From Mesotoga sp. BH458_6_3_2_1 (lineage in GTDB: Bacteria; Thermotogota; Thermotogae; Petrotogales; Kosmotogaceae): DNA of 64,000 nucleotides. Shown in pieces: positions 25,161-34,479 of the stretch (positions within the stretch are counted from its first letter, which is position 1; each line of letters begins with the position of its first letter). The translations under genes were made by a program, and so were the position numbers. The notes beneath the pieces are model-generated. The model was not told the DNA's origin. It saw only the letters and a list, made by a program, of their open reading frames with translations, and made no database searches. The DNA lies in assembly GCF_003664995.1 (NCBI RefSeq), contig NZ_JFHL01000018.1:1-64000 (forward strand), in the 5' to 3' direction.

Positions 25161-26397
25161 GAGATTTCTAGAGTATGTGTCTGTAGAAACTACTTCCAGT
25201 TTCGAATCTAAGACATTCCCTTCGACTAATACTCAACTGGAACTCGCAAAAATTCTTAGAGCAGAGATGGAGTCAATAGGATTGAAAGAGGTTGTTCTGG
25301 ATGATTATGGCTACGTAATGGGGACCTTGCCATCAAATATCGAATCAGACGTTCCCGTTATTGGATTTATAGCCCACATGGATACCAGCCCCGATATGAG
25401 CGGGAAGGACATCAAACCTTCGATTATTGACTATCAAGGAGGAAAGATACCGATCAACGAAGAGAAGAATATCTTTATTGATCCTGATCTCTATCCTGAG
25501 ATGTGTGACTACGTTGGGGAGAGGCTTATTGTAACGGATGGGACTACTCTGCTTGGTGCCGATGACAAAGCAGGAGTCGCGGAAATTATAACCGCTATGG
25601 AGTACTTGATCTCAAATCCCGAAATCAAGCACGGAAAGATAAGAATTGCATTTACGCCGGATGAGGAGGTTGGAAAAGGGACAGAGCATTTCGATGTAGA
25701 GAAATTTGGAGCCGATTACGCTTATACCGTTGATGGAGGGGCTCTTGGAGAACTTCAGTACGAGACATTCAACGCAGCCAGTGTCGAAGTTGTTGTCAAA
25801 GGATTGAATATTCATCCAGGAAGCGCTAAAGGTAGGATGAAGAATTCTCTTCTGATTGCATGCGAGTTCAACGGCATGCTGCCTTCAAACGAGGTACCGG
25901 CTGTAACCGAGCAGCGGGAAGGTTTCTTTCATCTGGGAAGCATAAAAGGATCAGTGGAGGAGACAGTCCTCAAGTACATAATCCGAGATCATTCGAAAGA
26001 GAAGTTCGAAAAGAAGAAGAAGTTGGTTGTGGAAATAGCGGCTTTCCTGAATTCGAAGTACGGAGAAGACACGATAGCTTTCAATATGAAAGATTCCTAT
26101 TGCAATATGAAAGAGAAGATCGAAGAAGAGATGATCGTAGTAGAGATTGCCAAGAGGGCCATGGAGAGTCTCTCAATAGAGCCAAGAATAGAGCCTGTAA
26201 GAGGAGGAACAGACGGAGCTCGTCTTTCTTTTATGGGACTTCCGACGCCTAATATCTTCACTGGGGGTCATAATTTTCATGGAAGATACGAATACATTCC
26301 TACCAGTTCAATGGACAAGGCAGTTAAGGTGATTGTCAAGATCGCGGAGCTTTTCTCTAGAGAGGAAAACTGGAGAAGCCGAAAATCAACCTTATGA
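25141..26397 (+). CDS. pepT: Peptidase T, M20 family tripeptidase
   Basis: A 418-residue zinc peptidase removing N-terminal residues from tripeptides. Metal and catalytic residues are seen in GFIAHMDTSPD (His, Asp), LLGADDKAGV (bridging Asp), FTPDEEVGKG (catalytic Glu pair), YTVDGG (Asp) and TGGHNFHG (last His). The full PepT length is present. The starts ATG 25141 or 25144 both follow AAAGGAGAATA; the gene overlaps the end of the MFS gene by 20 bases. Cytosolic. It is part of the peptide-use theme of this window. Confidence 0.94.
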   Translation: MMERLIKRFLEYVSVETTSSFESKTFPSTNTQLELAKILRAEMESIGLKEVVLDDYGYVMGTLPSNIESDVPVIGFIAHMDTSPDMSGKDIKPSIIDYQGGKIPINEEKNIFIDPDLYPEMCDYVGERLIVTDGTTLLGADDKAGVAEIITAMEYLISNPEIKHGKIRIAFTPDEEVGKGTEHFDVEKFGADYAYTVDGGALGELQYETFNAASVEVVVKGLNIHPGSAKGRMKNSLLIACEFNGMLPSNEVPAVTEQREGFFHLGSIKGSVEETVLKYIIRDHSKEKFEKKKKLVVEIAAFLNSKYGEDTIAFNMKDSYCNMKEKIEEEMIVVEIAKRAMESLSIEPRIEPVRGGTDGARLSFMGLPTPNIFTGGHNFHGRYEYIPTSSMDKAVKVIVKIAELFSREENWRSRKSTL

Positions 26398-26634
26398 AGA
26401 GCAGTGGTGGGAGTTCAAGAATGGCGGCGCGCTGATTGGTTGCCTTAACCCATAATAACTCTACAGTATTTTTTGTAAATAGTCTTATCGCGATTTCCCG
26501 TATCTTGGTCAAAGATGCAAAATTAATAGTAATTCGCACAATCTATGTGGATTTTGCGAACTTTTTTGGTTCTTAAGGTAGAGAGATCTTCGACCGAGGA
26601 ATTTGCTAATCTTTTTGGTTTTTGGAGGTGAAGA

Positions 26635-28287
26635 ATGTCAACAGGGTCCAGATTCATAAGGGGAAAAATCGGAAGAGGCAATCCCCTCTTCTCAATGTCT
26701 AGGGTAACAATAGAAACTGCCTTCTACGGAAATAATGTTGTGCCGGTCTTTTCGCCAAGTGAAGCATACAAGCTGGCTAAAAGCTCTCCAGGTACCATAG
26801 TCACAGATCTTCCAGTTTACAGACCTGAGAAAATTGGACTTGAATCCGACTCAAAAGTGCTTCTCTTCAACGATGGTGCCGTGACGGGAAGATGCGCATC
26901 CGCGAGAAGAATTATTGGAGAACCTGGAGTAAATGAAGCAGAATATGGAGCTAAGATTAGAGAAGCGATCTACAACACCAGGAGACAGAAAATGTATCAT
27001 GCGCAGGCTTATATAGGGCTCGACAGAGATTTCATGGTCAAGGCCCACCTACTTGTTCCCGAAACTCATGAGAACCTGATCTACAATTGGTTGTTGAATT
27101 TCCAGCCTATAAACGAGTGCTACAATGAAATGTATGAGTCTTCGGAAAGATGCGAAAATGAAGGAGACATCTTTGTTTTTTCCAATCCAGATTGGCAACA
27201 TCCCGACCACCCTTTGGGTCTTTCATTCTTCGATCCGGAGCACAACTGCGCAGCTATTCTTGGGATGAGGTACTTTGGTGAATTCAAGAAAGGAACCCTA
27301 ACCCTAGCGTGGGGATGCGCTAACAGACAGGGTTTTGCGGCCTGTCATGGTGGGCAGAAGAGGTACAATCTGAAGGATAGGAAATTTGTTGTGGGATTCT
27401 TTGGCCTCTCCGGGTCAGGAAAATCCACTCTGACGCATGCTAAACATGGAGAAAAGTATGACGTAACGGTCTTACATGACGATGCGTTCGTGATATCTTC
27501 TTCCGATGGGTCCTCCGTGGCGTTAGAACCTTCCTACTTTGACAAGACTTCGGATTATCCTTTGAGCAGCGAAGATAACAAATTCCTTCTGTCTGTTCAG
27601 AATGTCGGGGCCACCCAGGACGATGAGGGAAAAATTGTTATTGTGACTGAAGATCTTCGCAACGGTAATGGACGGGCAATCAAATCAAAGCTTTGGTCTC
27701 CAAATAGAGTAGACAAATTTGACGAGCCTGTGGACGCTATTATCTGGTTGATGAAGGACCCATCAATTCCTCCTGTAATAAAGGTTAAAGATCCCGTTTT
27801 AGCATCAGCCATGGGTGCTACTCTAGCAACAAAGAGAACCTCTGCCGAGCGGTTGGCACCGGGAGTTGATCCCGATGCACTTGTTATTGAGCCTTATGCC
27901 AATCCGTTCAGAACATATCCACTATCTGACGATTTTAACCGTTATCTTGAACTGTTCGACAGAAGAAATATTGAATGTTACATATTCAATACGGGACACT
28001 TCGGTCAAACTAAGGTTCCGAAAGAGCTTACACTCCGAATTCTTGAGTCAATTGTCGAGAACCGCGCTGAATTCGTTCCCTGGGAACCGTTCCAGAAACT
28101 TGAGGTAATGGAGATCGAGGGTTTTCAGCCCGATTTATCTGACGAGGATTACAAGAAGCTTGTCAGAGACAGACTGGTTGACAGGTTGAACTTCCTTCGC
28201 GCAAGAGAAGTGGATAGAGGAGGTTTCGACAGAGTACCTCAAGAAGCAGCGGATTCAATTTCATCACTAATTGACAAACTTAAGTAG
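26635..28287 (+). CDS. pckA: Phosphoenolpyruvate carboxykinase, ATP type
   Basis: A 550-residue kinase-fold enzyme. The P-loop GLSGSGKSTLTH, the metal-binding HDDAF that follows, and TKRTSAERLAPG with the adenine-binding arginine region match ATP-dependent PEP carboxykinase, as does the NTGHFGQ stretch. It interconverts oxaloacetate and PEP with ATP/ADP. The ATG follows TTTGGAGGTGAAGA. About 240 bases of AT-rich DNA lie upstream. It ends in its own terminator (28304-28326). A decarboxylase beta subunit elsewhere in the window also uses oxaloacetate-type acids, which may be a loose metabolic link. Confidence 0.9.
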   Translation: MSTGSRFIRGKIGRGNPLFSMSRVTIETAFYGNNVVPVFSPSEAYKLAKSSPGTIVTDLPVYRPEKIGLESDSKVLLFNDGAVTGRCASARRIIGEPGVNEAEYGAKIREAIYNTRRQKMYHAQAYIGLDRDFMVKAHLLVPETHENLIYNWLLNFQPINECYNEMYESSERCENEGDIFVFSNPDWQHPDHPLGLSFFDPEHNCAAILGMRYFGEFKKGTLTLAWGCANRQGFAACHGGQKRYNLKDRKFVVGFFGLSGSGKSTLTHAKHGEKYDVTVLHDDAFVISSSDGSSVALEPSYFDKTSDYPLSSEDNKFLLSVQNVGATQDDEGKIVIVTEDLRNGNGRAIKSKLWSPNRVDKFDEPVDAIIWLMKDPSIPPVIKVKDPVLASAMGATLATKRTSAERLAPGVDPDALVIEPYANPFRTYPLSDDFNRYLELFDRRNIECYIFNTGHFGQTKVPKELTLRILESIVENRAEFVPWEPFQKLEVMEIEGFQPDLSDEDYKKLVRDRLVDRLNFLRAREVDRGGFDRVPQEAADSISSLIDKLK

Positions 28288-28303
28288 TCATAATAGCTAT
28301 CGA

Positions 28304-28326
28304 GGCCGCCATTAGGCGGTCTTTTT
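28304..28326 (+). terminator. Terminator of pckA
   Basis: Stem GGCCGCC (28304-28310) with GGCGGTC (28315-28321), loop ATTA, five T residues. One G-T pair. Confidence 0.85.
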
Positions 28327-28356
28327 ATTATCAAAGAAGAAAAAAGGTTGGTCTTC

Positions 28357-28497
28357 AAAAAAAGGATTCCTGACTGGCGTCAGGAATCGAAGGGGGAATT
28401 GCTACGAAACGAGGAGTTGTCCGGATTGCGGCTAACTGTACTATGTCATCGAGTACATTATGAACACATTGTGACTGAAGTTAACCGTCAACCTTTC
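28357..28497 (-). ncRNA. Second candidate small RNA
   Basis: About 140 bases between a promoter (28504-28532) and a hairpin with seven T residues, both on the minus strand, in a gene-free gap between two plus-strand genes. The terminator stem is ATTCCTGAC/GTCAGGAAT (28366-28374 with 28379-28387), loop of four, T-run at 28357-28363. No frame longer than a handful of codons begins with ATG. A UUCCCCCUU patch precedes the hairpin, again complementary to ribosome sites. Confidence 0.45.
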
Positions 28498-28503
28498 AGA
28501 GAT

Positions 28504-28532
28504 ATTATACAATTTATTCTCAAAGAAACCAA
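28504..28532 (-). promoter_or_regulatory. Promoter of the second candidate small RNA
   Basis: Minus-strand TTGGTT (28527-28532), 17 bases, TATAAT (28504-28509). The -10 is perfect and the -35 is moderate. Confidence 0.55.
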
Positions 28533-28752
28533 ATCGTATTTGTTATGTAAATGGATGTGCAAATTGAGTCACGCTTGATTGGCATGATTGGCATTGATCT
28601 ATATTCATATTTCGAAATGTTATGTTATAAGGCACAAGGACTGTGAGATGCAGAATCAGTGAAATCCGATAGACAACATAGCTGTTACCTTCTTAGCTTA
28701 ATATGGTTTTGAGAAAATCTTGTCTTCAATTCGCTTGGCGGGAGGTATACGT

Positions 28753-29961
28753 TTGAGGGTTCTAGTAACTGGTGCAAGAATGTGGTACGCAATTAATACC
28801 ATAAGGATTCTAGCTAAAGGTGGCCATGAAGTGTTCGCCGCCGACAGCAGAAAGTTAAGTGCGGGGCTTTATTCAAGGTACCTCAAAGGTAAGTTTGTCT
28901 ATCCTTCTGTAAGTGAGAATGGCGAAGCTTTCGTTCGTTGCGTTTTGGAAAAGATAGAGGAAATGGAAATTGACGTTTTGTGTCCAACGTTTGAAGAGGG
29001 CTTTGTATTGAGCAAGCATTCAGATTTGCTGCAGGGGCGAGTCAAGATGATGATTCCTTCTTATGAGCATATTAGGCTGCTACACGACAAATTATCCATG
29101 ACCAGTTACGCCAGGTCTCTCGGGATAAGCGTTCCTAGGACGATGCTTCTGGAGAACTTTGAACCTGCTGACAGCAGCTTCCCGGTAGTGATAAAACCTA
29201 GAAATCTTCGCTCTGCTGAAGGCGTTTCAAAAGTCAACTCACATGATGAATTCATCAAATATTCGAAGGACCTTGATGGTGACAAGTATCTTGTCCAGGA
29301 GTGGAAGCATCCCTACCAAATATGTACAACTGGTTTAGCTTACAATGGTCAACTCATAGGAAACATCATCTATCACAATTTGAGAGAGTATCCGGAATCA
29401 GGTGGAATAGGCACTTGCAGAATCTCGATAGAGTGTGAAGAGGTGCTTGGCAATGTAAAGAAGATTGTCAGTGATCTCAACTATTCAGGGTTTATATCAA
29501 TGGATTTTCTACATGACAGAGATAGCAATGGATACTATCTTGTAGACGTCAATCCCAGAATGAGTCCCGGATTACTGGTGGCGTACACTTCTGGATTAGA
29601 TATGGTAAGCGCCTATATCGATTTGGTGATCAGAAACAAGGTTGTCCGACTATCCCCTTTGAAAATCGGGAACGGAACCTATACGACCGCTATGGAGATT
29701 GGCTGGTTTTTCAGCACGCTGTTTAAAGGGAAGTTCGGTAATCTGAAAGGCTTCTTCAGAAGTAGAAAGAGACTTAAGGATGATTCCTGGGACGTGCGCG
29801 ATCAAGCACCTTTTTTCGTCATGCTCATGGCAATGTTAAATACAGCCATTTTCGGGCCTCTAAAGGGAGGTCAGACGAAGAGTTTTTCTCTTGGAGCAAC
29901 CTGTGATATTGAGAGTCTCGATGAAGAAGAGAATTTAAATGAGAAAAGGCAAGTAGTGTGA
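28753..29961 (+). CDS. ATP-grasp domain protein
   Basis: A 402-residue protein. The start MRVLVTGARMWYAINTIRIL is a nucleotide-binding N-domain of the carbamoyl-phosphate synthase/ATP-grasp kind. The ATP-grasp core shows FPVVIKPRNLRSAEGVS, KYLVQEW and YYLVDVNPRMSPGL (metal-binding Asp/Asn). It should ligate a carboxylate to an amine or thiol using ATP; the substrate is unknown. The chosen start is TTG at 28753, seven bases after GGGAGG; a frame starting at 28720 contains that site. The last 60 residues lack recognisable features. It stands alone after the gap holding the second small RNA. Confidence 0.72.
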   Translation: MRVLVTGARMWYAINTIRILAKGGHEVFAADSRKLSAGLYSRYLKGKFVYPSVSENGEAFVRCVLEKIEEMEIDVLCPTFEEGFVLSKHSDLLQGRVKMMIPSYEHIRLLHDKLSMTSYARSLGISVPRTMLLENFEPADSSFPVVIKPRNLRSAEGVSKVNSHDEFIKYSKDLDGDKYLVQEWKHPYQICTTGLAYNGQLIGNIIYHNLREYPESGGIGTCRISIECEEVLGNVKKIVSDLNYSGFISMDFLHDRDSNGYYLVDVNPRMSPGLLVAYTSGLDMVSAYIDLVIRNKVVRLSPLKIGNGTYTTAMEIGWFFSTLFKGKFGNLKGFFRSRKRLKDDSWDVRDQAPFFVMLMAMLNTAIFGPLKGGQTKSFSLGATCDIESLDEEENLNEKRQVV

Positions 29962-29980
29962 CCGGCAATCGATAGACCAG

Positions 29981-30007
29981 AAAAACGCTGCCCTTGCAAG
30001 GACAGCG
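29981..30007 (-). terminator. Terminator for the radical SAM transcript
   Basis: Stem CGCTG..CAGCG with an inner CCTT/AAGG part (29986-30007), then five T residues on the minus strand (29981-29985). Confidence 0.65.
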
Positions 30008-30014
30008 AAGCGGT

Positions 30015-30065
30015 CTAAGGGTTAACTCGAAGATATTTTACCACATAAGTCACCTCTTCAGCCAT
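30015..30065 (-). CDS. Possible 16-codon mini-ORF downstream of the radical SAM gene
   Basis: ATG at 30065 follows AAAGGACTTCTCACA and encodes MAEEVTYVVKYLRVNP, stopping eight bases before the terminator stem. It is on the same strand as the radical SAM gene, about 108 bases downstream. Very short frames arise by chance, so support is weak. Confidence 0.2.
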   Translation of the reverse strand: MAEEVTYVVKYLRVNP

Positions 30066-30172
30066 TGTGAGAAGTCCTTTCTGAAGAAGCCATCTTTTAG
30101 TTTGCAGAAAAAAGTATTTTCGTTGTATACAGTTTGCAGCGATTTACGAGTTTCTTGGAAAGCGATCGTATG

Positions 30173-31045
30173 CTAAAATAGCGTTCGTTGTGAGTCAAGA
30201 TCAGGGCAAACAATTGGTTCTCCAAATGAAAGAAGTCTGATGCCAAGCAAGTTAGCTTTAGTCTTGATAAAGTTCTTTAGCTCACGGGATTTTGGGGAGC
30301 TACAGGAATACATGTCTCCGTATGTTTTTCTATATATTTCGGTCAGGCCGGGAAAGTACTGATCGAGTTTCTTGTAGTAATACTCTCTCTGTCTATCTCT
30401 CAAAGTCATTCCAGTTGAAGCATACACGAAGCTTGCACCTGCATCTTTTGCAGTTGTAAGTATAGCTGAAAGATTGTCCTCATCATCTTCAATAAACGGT
30501 AGGATTGGCGTCATAGCAATTCCCACATGGATACCCCCATCAACAAGAGCTTGGATAGCTGCAATCCTTCTGGAAGGTGAAGGTGCCGCTGCTTCAATCT
30601 TGTTTGCTAACATTTCATCAGTTGTAGTGAGCGTGAATACCACCGAGCAGTATCGCTCAGAAATGTCTTTCAGTAAATCCAGATCTCTCGCTATCAGGTC
30701 GCTCTTTGTGGTTATTTGCACCCCGAACCCACAGTCACGAATTACCTCGAGAGATCTTTTCGTAATCTCTAGCTCTTCTTCTGCCGGCAAATAGGGATCG
30801 CTCATTGATCCCGTGTAAATTATGCCCTTCTTTCTCTTTCTTTTCATTTCTGTCTCCAAGAGTTCTACAGCATTTGACTTGTAGGCGACGTCTTCGAAAT
30901 CATCTATTCCATAGCACAGGCTGCGAGAATCGCAGTAGATACATGCGTGTTGACAACCACGATACGGATTGTAAGTGAATCTCTTATAGCTGGTGGATCG
31001 CTCCCGAAAAGGTGAAATGATCGTCTTAGCAATAATCTCCCTCAT
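30173..31045 (-). CDS. SPL-family radical SAM protein
   Basis: A 290-residue radical SAM enzyme. The iron-sulfur motif is C31-x3-C35-x2-C38 in YRGCQHACIYCDSR. It continues with GSMSDPYLPAEE, ITTKSDLIARDLDLL and HVGIAMTPILPFI, matching the SplB-like or Rv2578c-like group. Members are annotated as DNA repair-related by similarity to spore photoproduct lyase, but function outside spore formers is not known. The ATG has AGGGAGATTATT upstream. It is divergent from the GNAT gene at 31085 with 39 bases between starts, so the two promoters share that region. Confidence 0.82.
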   Translation of the reverse strand: MREIIAKTIISPFRERSTSYKRFTYNPYRGCQHACIYCDSRSLCYGIDDFEDVAYKSNAVELLETEMKRKRKKGIIYTGSMSDPYLPAEEELEITKRSLEVIRDCGFGVQITTKSDLIARDLDLLKDISERYCSVVFTLTTTDEMLANKIEAAAPSPSRRIAAIQALVDGGIHVGIAMTPILPFIEDDEDNLSAILTTAKDAGASFVYASTGMTLRDRQREYYYKKLDQYFPGLTEIYRKTYGDMYSCSSPKSRELKNFIKTKANLLGIRLLSFGEPIVCPDLDSQRTLF

Positions 31046-31084
31046 ATAATGATAATACTTTACCAGATATCAACGGAGGTTCAG

Positions 31085-31498
31085 ATGGAGATTCGAAACG
31101 GTGATTATACAGTGACCGACAATAAAGAGATGGTTAGTAGAGATCTAGTTAAGCGATATATTCTCGATAGTTCATACTGGGGGAAGAATCGAACTGAGGA
31201 GCAGATTGATAGATCTATCGATAGTTCACTGTGTTTCTCTCTGCTTATGAATATTGAACAGATTGGATTTGCGAGAGTGATAAGCGACTTTGCTACTATA
31301 TACTATCTTGCAGACGTGTTTGTATTGGAAGAATTCAGAGGAAATGGTCTTGGAAAATGGTTGGTAGAATGTGTTCTGGCCCACGAAAAACTGAGAGGAC
31401 TTAGGGGAATGCTAAATACAAAGGATGCGCACTCACTATATGAGAGATTCGGCTTTAATGTTGCTGAACCTCAAAGTACTATGATCAGGCTTCCTTAG
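31085..31498 (+). CDS. GNAT family N-acetyltransferase
   Basis: A 137-residue acetyltransferase. YLADVFVLEEFRGNGLGKWLVE is the acetyl-CoA-binding core (V-x-E-x-R-G-x-G-x-G), followed by GMLNTKDAHSLYERFGF. Substrate unknown. The ATG at 31085 follows AACGGAGGTTCAG; an earlier in-frame codon at 31049 would include that site. Divergent from the radical SAM gene. After it comes a gene-poor stretch of nearly 600 bases. Confidence 0.85.
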   Translation: MEIRNGDYTVTDNKEMVSRDLVKRYILDSSYWGKNRTEEQIDRSIDSSLCFSLLMNIEQIGFARVISDFATIYYLADVFVLEEFRGNGLGKWLVECVLAHEKLRGLRGMLNTKDAHSLYERFGFNVAEPQSTMIRLP

Positions 31499-32091
31499 AA
31501 GTTTTGCGTTTCAATTATGAATCATGCTGACGATGCTGGTCAAACAGGGTTTTTGAGCGGCCGCTATCATTTCACGAGTATCTTTCCTCCAAAAATCCCT
31601 CGTTCCGGAGAACGACCTACCTCTGACGATCAAGGTGGGTTCAAAACCGTTCAGCGTTTTCTAGACAAGCGGTTCTTTTCCCGCAAAGCAAAGACTGGCC
31701 ACCGAAGGTGATTGCCCTGCACCAGCAAATAAGTATTATCCGTTCTGTTTCCTTCTACCCGGTCTTGTTAACCCGTGTTTCCTAACCCACTCTTTTAACC
31801 CGATCCTTTGTTGCCCCGCGGAGCGGAGCCGTCCTACGTCAGCAGGCCGGCTTACAAATCGTGTCCCGCCTAGCTGGTGTCTTGATCTTCATACCTCTAT
31901 CCTCGGTCCTCTTGAATCTGTCCAGCCTATTTCTCAATTTGTTGGTAGGGACCCTGGATCTAGTGTTATTCCCTTATCTGCTATAATGATTTTTGTAGAA
32001 CGTGCTTGAAAAACGTGTTCATTTTCGGATAGAGTTGTTTGTTGTTTTCTGCAAAGAAATTAGACTAGCAGCCCTTTTGGGAGTGATTTAT
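31499..32091. other. Gene-free, C-rich intergenic island with short repeats
   Basis: No frame looks coding. The stretch 31560-31960 is richer in C and in GC than its neighbours. TTAACCCG (31768-31775), CTAACCCA (31782-31789) and TTAACCCG (31795-31802) recur every 13-14 bases. Around 31815-31830 there is a GC-rich inverted part (CCGCGGAGCGG). TGCTATAAT (about 31979-31987) is an extended -10 box for the next gene. Confidence 0.5.
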
Positions 32092-32526
32092 ATGGGATTT
32101 TTCGAAGGTGCAACCATGGTAATCTTTATCTTTTCTTATGTCCTGTGGGCGGGTGGAGGGTTGCTTGTTTCAGTGTTTATGTTGCCCATGCGTGACCCCA
32201 GAACGGAAGCTCAGGTGCAGGGTTATCTCTATACTTTTTGGGAGACCATAAGAATTTCTGCGATAGCAATAACGTTGGTTGTCGTAGGCGCCGCGATCTC
32301 GATAATATTTATTAATTCGGCTTCGGTTATGTGGAGTCTGATTTTCTTCATTTCTGTGGCTATAACTTCTTTTCTCTGGTATGGTGCTGACAGGGTTATG
32401 AGAAAAGGAGCCAGTGATCCCAGATCTATCATTGAAGTTGATAAGCGGAATTTCGAAAGATATCTGGTCTTCGCCGATCTCTTTATAGGCCTTTCAATAG
32501 TATCGGCAGCTTTTCTAGTACTATGA
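32092..32526 (+). CDS. Small four-helix membrane protein
   Basis: A 144-residue protein with about four hydrophobic segments (from FIFSYVLWAGGGLL, SAIAITLVVVGAAISIIF, SLIFFISVAI and LSIVSAAFLVL). No family recognised. The ATG at 32092 follows TTGGGAGTGATTTAT; the longer frame from 32002 has no ribosome site. An extended -10 box lies about 105 bases upstream. Its stop overlaps the stop of the convergent ABC-F gene by six bases. Confidence 0.65.
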   Translation: MGFFEGATMVIFIFSYVLWAGGGLLVSVFMLPMRDPRTEAQVQGYLYTFWETIRISAIAITLVVVGAAISIIFINSASVMWSLIFFISVAITSFLWYGADRVMRKGASDPRSIIEVDKRNFERYLVFADLFIGLSIVSAAFLVL

Positions 32527-34338
32527 TTGCTCTTCCAACAATATTGAGAGTTCCTGAAGATCCCTCTGCAAAATCTCTCTTTCTTCAATTATCTCCAGAA
32601 GTCTTTCTTCTGCCTGCTCTACGTTCCGCTGGAGTTGTTGTAGCTTCTCATAGTCAGTCGCATACAGGCCCATCTTAAGTTGGGCACTTTCTACATCCTT
32701 TGACAAATTCTGCTCCTCGTCAATCAGTTGTTGAAGCTTTTCGACGATTGTTTTCTTTTTGTTGGAGAGTTTCCGCTTCTCCTGAAAACTGAGCCTAGCC
32801 TCTTCATTGCCCGATGAGTCGACGTCTCTTTGGTTCCTCCTAAGATACTCTCCCACTGAGGATACAAATCTTAACTTCTGTCTGTCTATCATTAAAAAGC
32901 GATCACACACGTTTTGAACAAACTCTCTGTCGTGGGAAACAAGGATTATGCAGCCTTCGTATTCCTTCAATACTTCTTCGAGACTCTCAATCGACCAGAT
33001 ATCGAGATTGTTTGTCGGCTCATCCATGACCAGAACGTTTGGTCGAGAGAGAATTAGTTTAGCCAGGGCCAGCTTAGTTCTTTCTCCCCCGCTTAATGAT
33101 GAAATCGGTTTGAATACATCATCACCAGGGAATCCGAACCTTCCTATATACTTTCTTACTTCGTAATCGGGTTGACCACGCATCATTTGCCAAATCTCGG
33201 TGATCACATCATTCGAAGAATTAAGATCCTCGGTCAGCTGCGAAAGATAACCCCAACGAACGTTGTGCCCCCATGTAACCTCTCCTACGTACCCCTCAAG
33301 ATTCTCTGTTATTATCTTCAGCAGGGTTGTCTTCCCGCTACCGTTAGGACCCAGAAGGCCGATCTTGGTTCGTCTGTGAATTTCTGCAGAAGAACTACTG
33401 AAGAGTTTCCTATTTCCAAAGCCGAATGACAGTCCTTCGATCTTCAAGACCGAATAACCTGTCCTATCTGGCTGAGGAAGCCTGAACTTGGTCGGTCTCA
33501 TCTCTTCATCTGGAATATCTACTGATTCTAACTGCTCTTTAAGCCTGTCTCTTTGCTTTTCTTTGTTGATTGCCTGCTTTATGAATTTTTCCTGGCCCCA
33601 GAGTCTGTAGCGTTTTGCAACGGCGTCCAGTCTTTCGATTTCCTTCAGGAGATTCTCTCTTGTTCTTAAGCCACTTTTGACCATAATCTCTCTATCTGAC
33701 TGGTACTTGTCATAGGTTCCGGTGAAATCCCATAGTGAGCCACCATTCAACTCCCAGAATCTGTTCCCGATGTTTCTGATAAGATATCTGTCATGAGTTA
33801 CTACAAGCAAAGCGCCTTTATAGTTTTTCAAGAAATTCACAAGCCACTCTGTCGATTCAAGATCGAGATGATTTGTGGGTTCATCCAGTAACAGAAGATC
33901 GTAGTCGACAAGGAAGAGCTTTCCAAGAGAAATTCTTGTTAGTTCTCCTCCACTAAAGGTTTCGAGACGCCTATCCCAGTCTTGTTCAGAGAATTCAAGT
34001 CCCACCAGGATGCTTCTAACTCTTCTTTCATAGGAATAGTATTCCTCCGTGTCGGGAAGAATGCTGGATTTATCCTGCATATAATAGTCCATAAGACTCA
34101 ATTGTCCATCTGGGATTCTGCTTTGAATCTGATATCCAATCCGCACACTTGTGGAGTGAAAGGTCTCTCCTTCAGTCGGCAGGAGATCACCAGAAATTAT
34201 TCTCATGAGAGTTGATTTTCCGCTGCCGTTCTTACCAAGAAGGATTATCTTGTCTTTCTTGTCGATCGAGGTTGAGACTTCGTCGAACAGAAAGTCCTGG
34301 CCATAATCATGTCCTACCTTACTCAAAGTTATCAGCAT
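32521..34338 (-). CDS. ABC-F family ATPase
   Basis: A 605-residue protein with two ABC domains and no membrane part. Domain one: GKNGSGKSTLMRI, FSGGELTRISLGK, LLLDEPTNHLD. Domain two: GPNGSGKTTLLKI, LSGGERTKLALAK, VLVMDEPTNNLD. Between them is the charged linker (KQAINKEKQRDRLKEQ) and at the end a coiled coil of roughly 90 residues (KKKTIVEKLQQLIDEEQN). ABC-F proteins act on the ribosome as translation factors or drug-protection factors. The C-terminal coiled coil points to the Uup-like branch. It stands alone on its strand. Confidence 0.9.
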   Translation of the reverse strand: MLITLSKVGHDYGQDFLFDEVSTSIDKKDKIILLGKNGSGKSTLMRIISGDLLPTEGETFHSTSVRIGYQIQSRIPDGQLSLMDYYMQDKSSILPDTEEYYSYERRVRSILVGLEFSEQDWDRRLETFSGGELTRISLGKLFLVDYDLLLLDEPTNHLDLESTEWLVNFLKNYKGALLVVTHDRYLIRNIGNRFWELNGGSLWDFTGTYDKYQSDREIMVKSGLRTRENLLKEIERLDAVAKRYRLWGQEKFIKQAINKEKQRDRLKEQLESVDIPDEEMRPTKFRLPQPDRTGYSVLKIEGLSFGFGNRKLFSSSSAEIHRRTKIGLLGPNGSGKTTLLKIITENLEGYVGEVTWGHNVRWGYLSQLTEDLNSSNDVITEIWQMMRGQPDYEVRKYIGRFGFPGDDVFKPISSLSGGERTKLALAKLILSRPNVLVMDEPTNNLDIWSIESLEEVLKEYEGCIILVSHDREFVQNVCDRFLMIDRQKLRFVSSVGEYLRRNQRDVDSSGNEEARLSFQEKRKLSNKKKTIVEKLQQLIDEEQNLSKDVESAQLKMGLYATDYEKLQQLQRNVEQAEERLLEIIEEREILQRDLQELSILLEEQS

Positions 34339-34479
34339 AGAGCTCCCTTTCTCATTCTCATTCAGTCACAATGATACATCATCTGAGACTATTTTGAAGA
34401 AGGGACTTTCTGATAGAGATCACGCTTGGTGGACATGTGCTATCTTTGATTATGTGAAATAATCGGGTGGTGCATTAGT

